Shown in pieces: positions 17,606-19,986 of a stretch of 19,986 bases of DNA. The position numbers and the translations under genes were made by a program. Source of the stretch: Alectoria sarmentosa (taxonomy: Eukaryota; Ascomycota; Lecanoromycetes; Lecanorales; Parmeliaceae); assembly GCA_009733775.1 (NCBI GenBank), contig WOGZ01000476.1:1-19986 (forward strand). Reading direction: 5' to 3'. The first letter of the stretch is position 1. Each line of letters begins with the position of its first letter. Below the pieces are notes generated by a model. It saw nothing but the letters and a program-made list of their open reading frames with translations. It made no database searches and was not told where the DNA came from.

Positions 17606-19986
17606 CATATTTACGAATATCTTTAAACGTTTACGAAGTTTTATAATATAAAGTTTTTTATAATAAAATATTAATATTAATAAAAATACGACATAAATGC
17701 GTTAATTAATTAAATATTAAAATTTTATAAAAAAAGTTCAAATTGAGAATAAATTACATTAATATTAATTTATTTTAAAATTATTTTAATGTTATTTTCA
17801 AGTTTTTAAATTCAATTTATCGCGAATATATTTTAATTATTAAATATTAATAACATTATATATATATAAAATTAAGTTACGAAAATTTTCATAATTAAAT
17901 TTTAATACGTTTTAATTTTTATTATATAAGTCGATTAAACTTTAAATGCAATTTATTTAATATTATTTTAAATCGAATTTTTCGCAATAAAGAAATTATC
18001 ACGAAGCGTTATTAATATATAAAAATAATTTATATAAAACTTAAAATAAACTTGAAATAATAAACGCATTCAAATTTTAATTTAAATAATAAATTTTACG
18101 TTTATTGAAAATTCGTTCGAGAACGTTTTAATTATATTAATAATTTATTTTAACGATAAAATAAAGATTCTCAATTTTTTTAATTATAAAAAAATCGAAT
18201 TTTTAACGTCGTCGAAAATTGAATTATAAATACGAAAGTTTAATTTTATATTTATAAATTCTTAATCGAAAAACGTATTAATAACGATTAAAAAATTGTA
18301 TTATTAACGATTTATTTTAAAAACGAAGCGAAAACGTAATTATTTCGAATTTTGATAAAGATGCTTTCAACATTTAAGTCTTTAGCGATCGTAATAATAA
18401 GTTAAATTTTATAAAAAGTAATTTCGAACGTAATTATCAAATATATAGAAAAAAAAAAAAAAAAAAAAATTTAAAAAAAGAGTGTTAAGTAATAAAATTA
18501 TATAATAATTATTTTTAAAGTAAAATTTTGAATTTTATCGTATTCGAATCGAATAAATTTAAATCGTTAAAAAACGTAAAAGTTAATATTTTATTAAATC
18601 GAATATTAATTAAATTACGTTAATTTAATGCAGTTATATTACGTTTAAAAATAATTAAAATAATAAATTTAATATAAGTTTAACGTAAATTTCAACTTTT
18701 TTTTAATATATAATATTTTGACTTTTTTAAATAATAATAAAATAAATTTTTATAAATTTCGATTTAATTAAGTTGATAATTATATTTAAAATGTTGAAAC
18801 ATTTTTTTAATAGTATTTTAAAGTCGTTTAAATATATAAAATTTCGTAAAAGATATAATAATTAAAAACTTTCGTTTATTAATTTCTTTTATATTAAATA
18901 AAACTTAAAAACGTATATTTTAATCGCATTTTCGTAATCGTTTTATATATTAAGTATATATAAATGTAATTTCGTTTAAATTTTAAATATAAAGTTTAAA
19001 AGTAATAAGTCGTTTAAAATTAATTTTTATAATTTTTATTATAATTTGATAAAATTATAATAATTAAAAATCGAATATAAAATTTATTAAATATTTTATT
19101 TTTAAATATATTTTATAATAACTAAGAGATTATATAATTTTATATTATATTTAATTAATTAATTAAATTTATTAAATATATTATAAAGCTTTTTAATTAT
19201 TTCGTGTAATATTGAATAAAAAGCGTTATTTATAATATATATTTATATATTAAAAACGTCGAATATAAACTTTTTATAATAATTTTAAATATAATTTTTT
19301 TTTCGCGCTTTATAAAATATAATATAACATTTTAACGAAACTTTACGTTTAAATAAAATCGTTATTTATTTTATTTATTTTTATTATCGTAAAAAAGAGA
19401 GACGTTAAAGTATTTTTTTTATTCTCGATTTTAATATATTAAATAATAATCTTTTTCGTAAAAAACTTTATTTTAATTAATATTTTTTTCGCATCGATAT
19501 TTAAAAACTTTAAAATAATTACTTCTTTTATAATCAAAGTTTTAATTTTCGTTTTTAATTTTTTTTTTCTTTATCGTTAAAGTAATATAAATTTCGTAAC
19601 GTTTATAAACGTACGATATTAATATTAAAATTATAAATCGTAATATTAAAATTATGATTAATAATTTTCAATTTTTAAATTCTCGTAAAGTTTAAACTTT
19701 ATTTTTTATTTTCTTATTTTTTAATAATTAGTTAATTAAAATAAACGAGAAATTAATTTTTTTTAAAAAATAAATAAATAAATAAACGTTATTTAAAATT
19801 GCATCGTAAATAAATAATAAAATAATAAAATAATTATAAAAGCGATAATTAATAATAAATCGTTTATAATTATAATTAAATTATTAATATTATAATATAA
19901 ATTAAATTTATGATATTTAAAAACAAACGAAGGCGAAACGAACTTAAGATTTAACGTCGATTAAACTTTTTTTTTTTTTTTTTTTT
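17606..19986. other. AT-rich gene-free flank with homopolymer runs
   Basis: I see no gene, RNA or LTR boundary in these 2.4 kb. Composition is A/T with C mostly in CpG, like the rest of the mutated DNA. There is a run of 21 A at 18449-18469, a small direct repeat of aatattaaaattat near 19620-19655, and a run of 20 T (19967-19986) at the window end. It may be an older RIP-destroyed repeat. Confidence 0.6.

Noticed and set aside
1..19986. Mitochondrial, apicomplexan or low-GC bacterial origin as the cause of the AT richness
   Set aside because: Two chromodomain Ty3/gypsy elements, transition-only LTR divergence and an unmutated island of normal composition point to a RIP-active ascomycete nuclear genome instead.
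1..19986. Methylated-CpG decay as the mutation process
   Set aside because: That process would remove CpG, but CpG is the context that survives best here.
1..19986. CRISPR array, tRNA or rRNA genes
   Set aside because: No regularly spaced repeats with unique spacers, no cloverleaf-like arms with a T-loop, and no rRNA-like conserved blocks were seen on either strand by eye.

Overview
The window is a gene-free, extremely AT-rich block made almost entirely of dead LTR retrotransposons. The likely source is a filamentous ascomycete (Pezizomycotina). Two full-length Ty3/gypsy-type elements with fungal-style gag-pol and a C-terminal chromodomain are present, and both carry heavy C-to-T and G-to-A damage of the kind made by repeat-induced point mutation (RIP). 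Paired LTRs differ only by transitions, with no indels. Remaining C sits largely in CpG, and stop codons fall where conserved Trp and Gln codons are expected. The species cannot be named from the sequence.

Layout: 1-917 is AT-rich with no recognisable gene. 923-1084 is a solo LTR (minus strand) flanked by the 5-bp duplication AATAA. 1279-8380 is element 1 (plus strand): LTR, leader, gag, pol (protease, reverse transcriptase, RNase H, integrase, chromodomain), polypurine tract, LTR, with the duplication AATTA. 8386-8897 is a short AT-rich spacer. 8903-17600 is element 2 (minus strand), a different family with the same domain order. Nested inside its pol, just upstream of the reverse transcriptase, is a 1.9-kb composite (12439-14360, plus strand). 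17606-19986 is AT-rich and gene-free, and the window ends in a run of 20 T.

The nested composite is the most interesting part. It is a tandem dimer of a small non-coding LTR element (TRIM-like: LTR about 160 bp, internal part about 620-705 bp), arranged LTR - internal A - LTR/partial LTR - internal B - LTR, and bounded as one unit by the duplication ATTAT. The two internals are recognisably the same family, but B is thoroughly RIP-mutated while A (about 12660-13400) is almost unmutated and of normal base composition. This leaves a roughly 0.75-kb island of intact sequence in a RIP desert. I infer that a fresh copy recombined into an old, already mutated one, but an assembly chimera must be excluded.

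No host gene, tRNA, rRNA or CRISPR array is supported. The open reading frames that exist are fragments of degenerate gag-pol, antisense shadows of element 2, or chance frames in the unmutated island.
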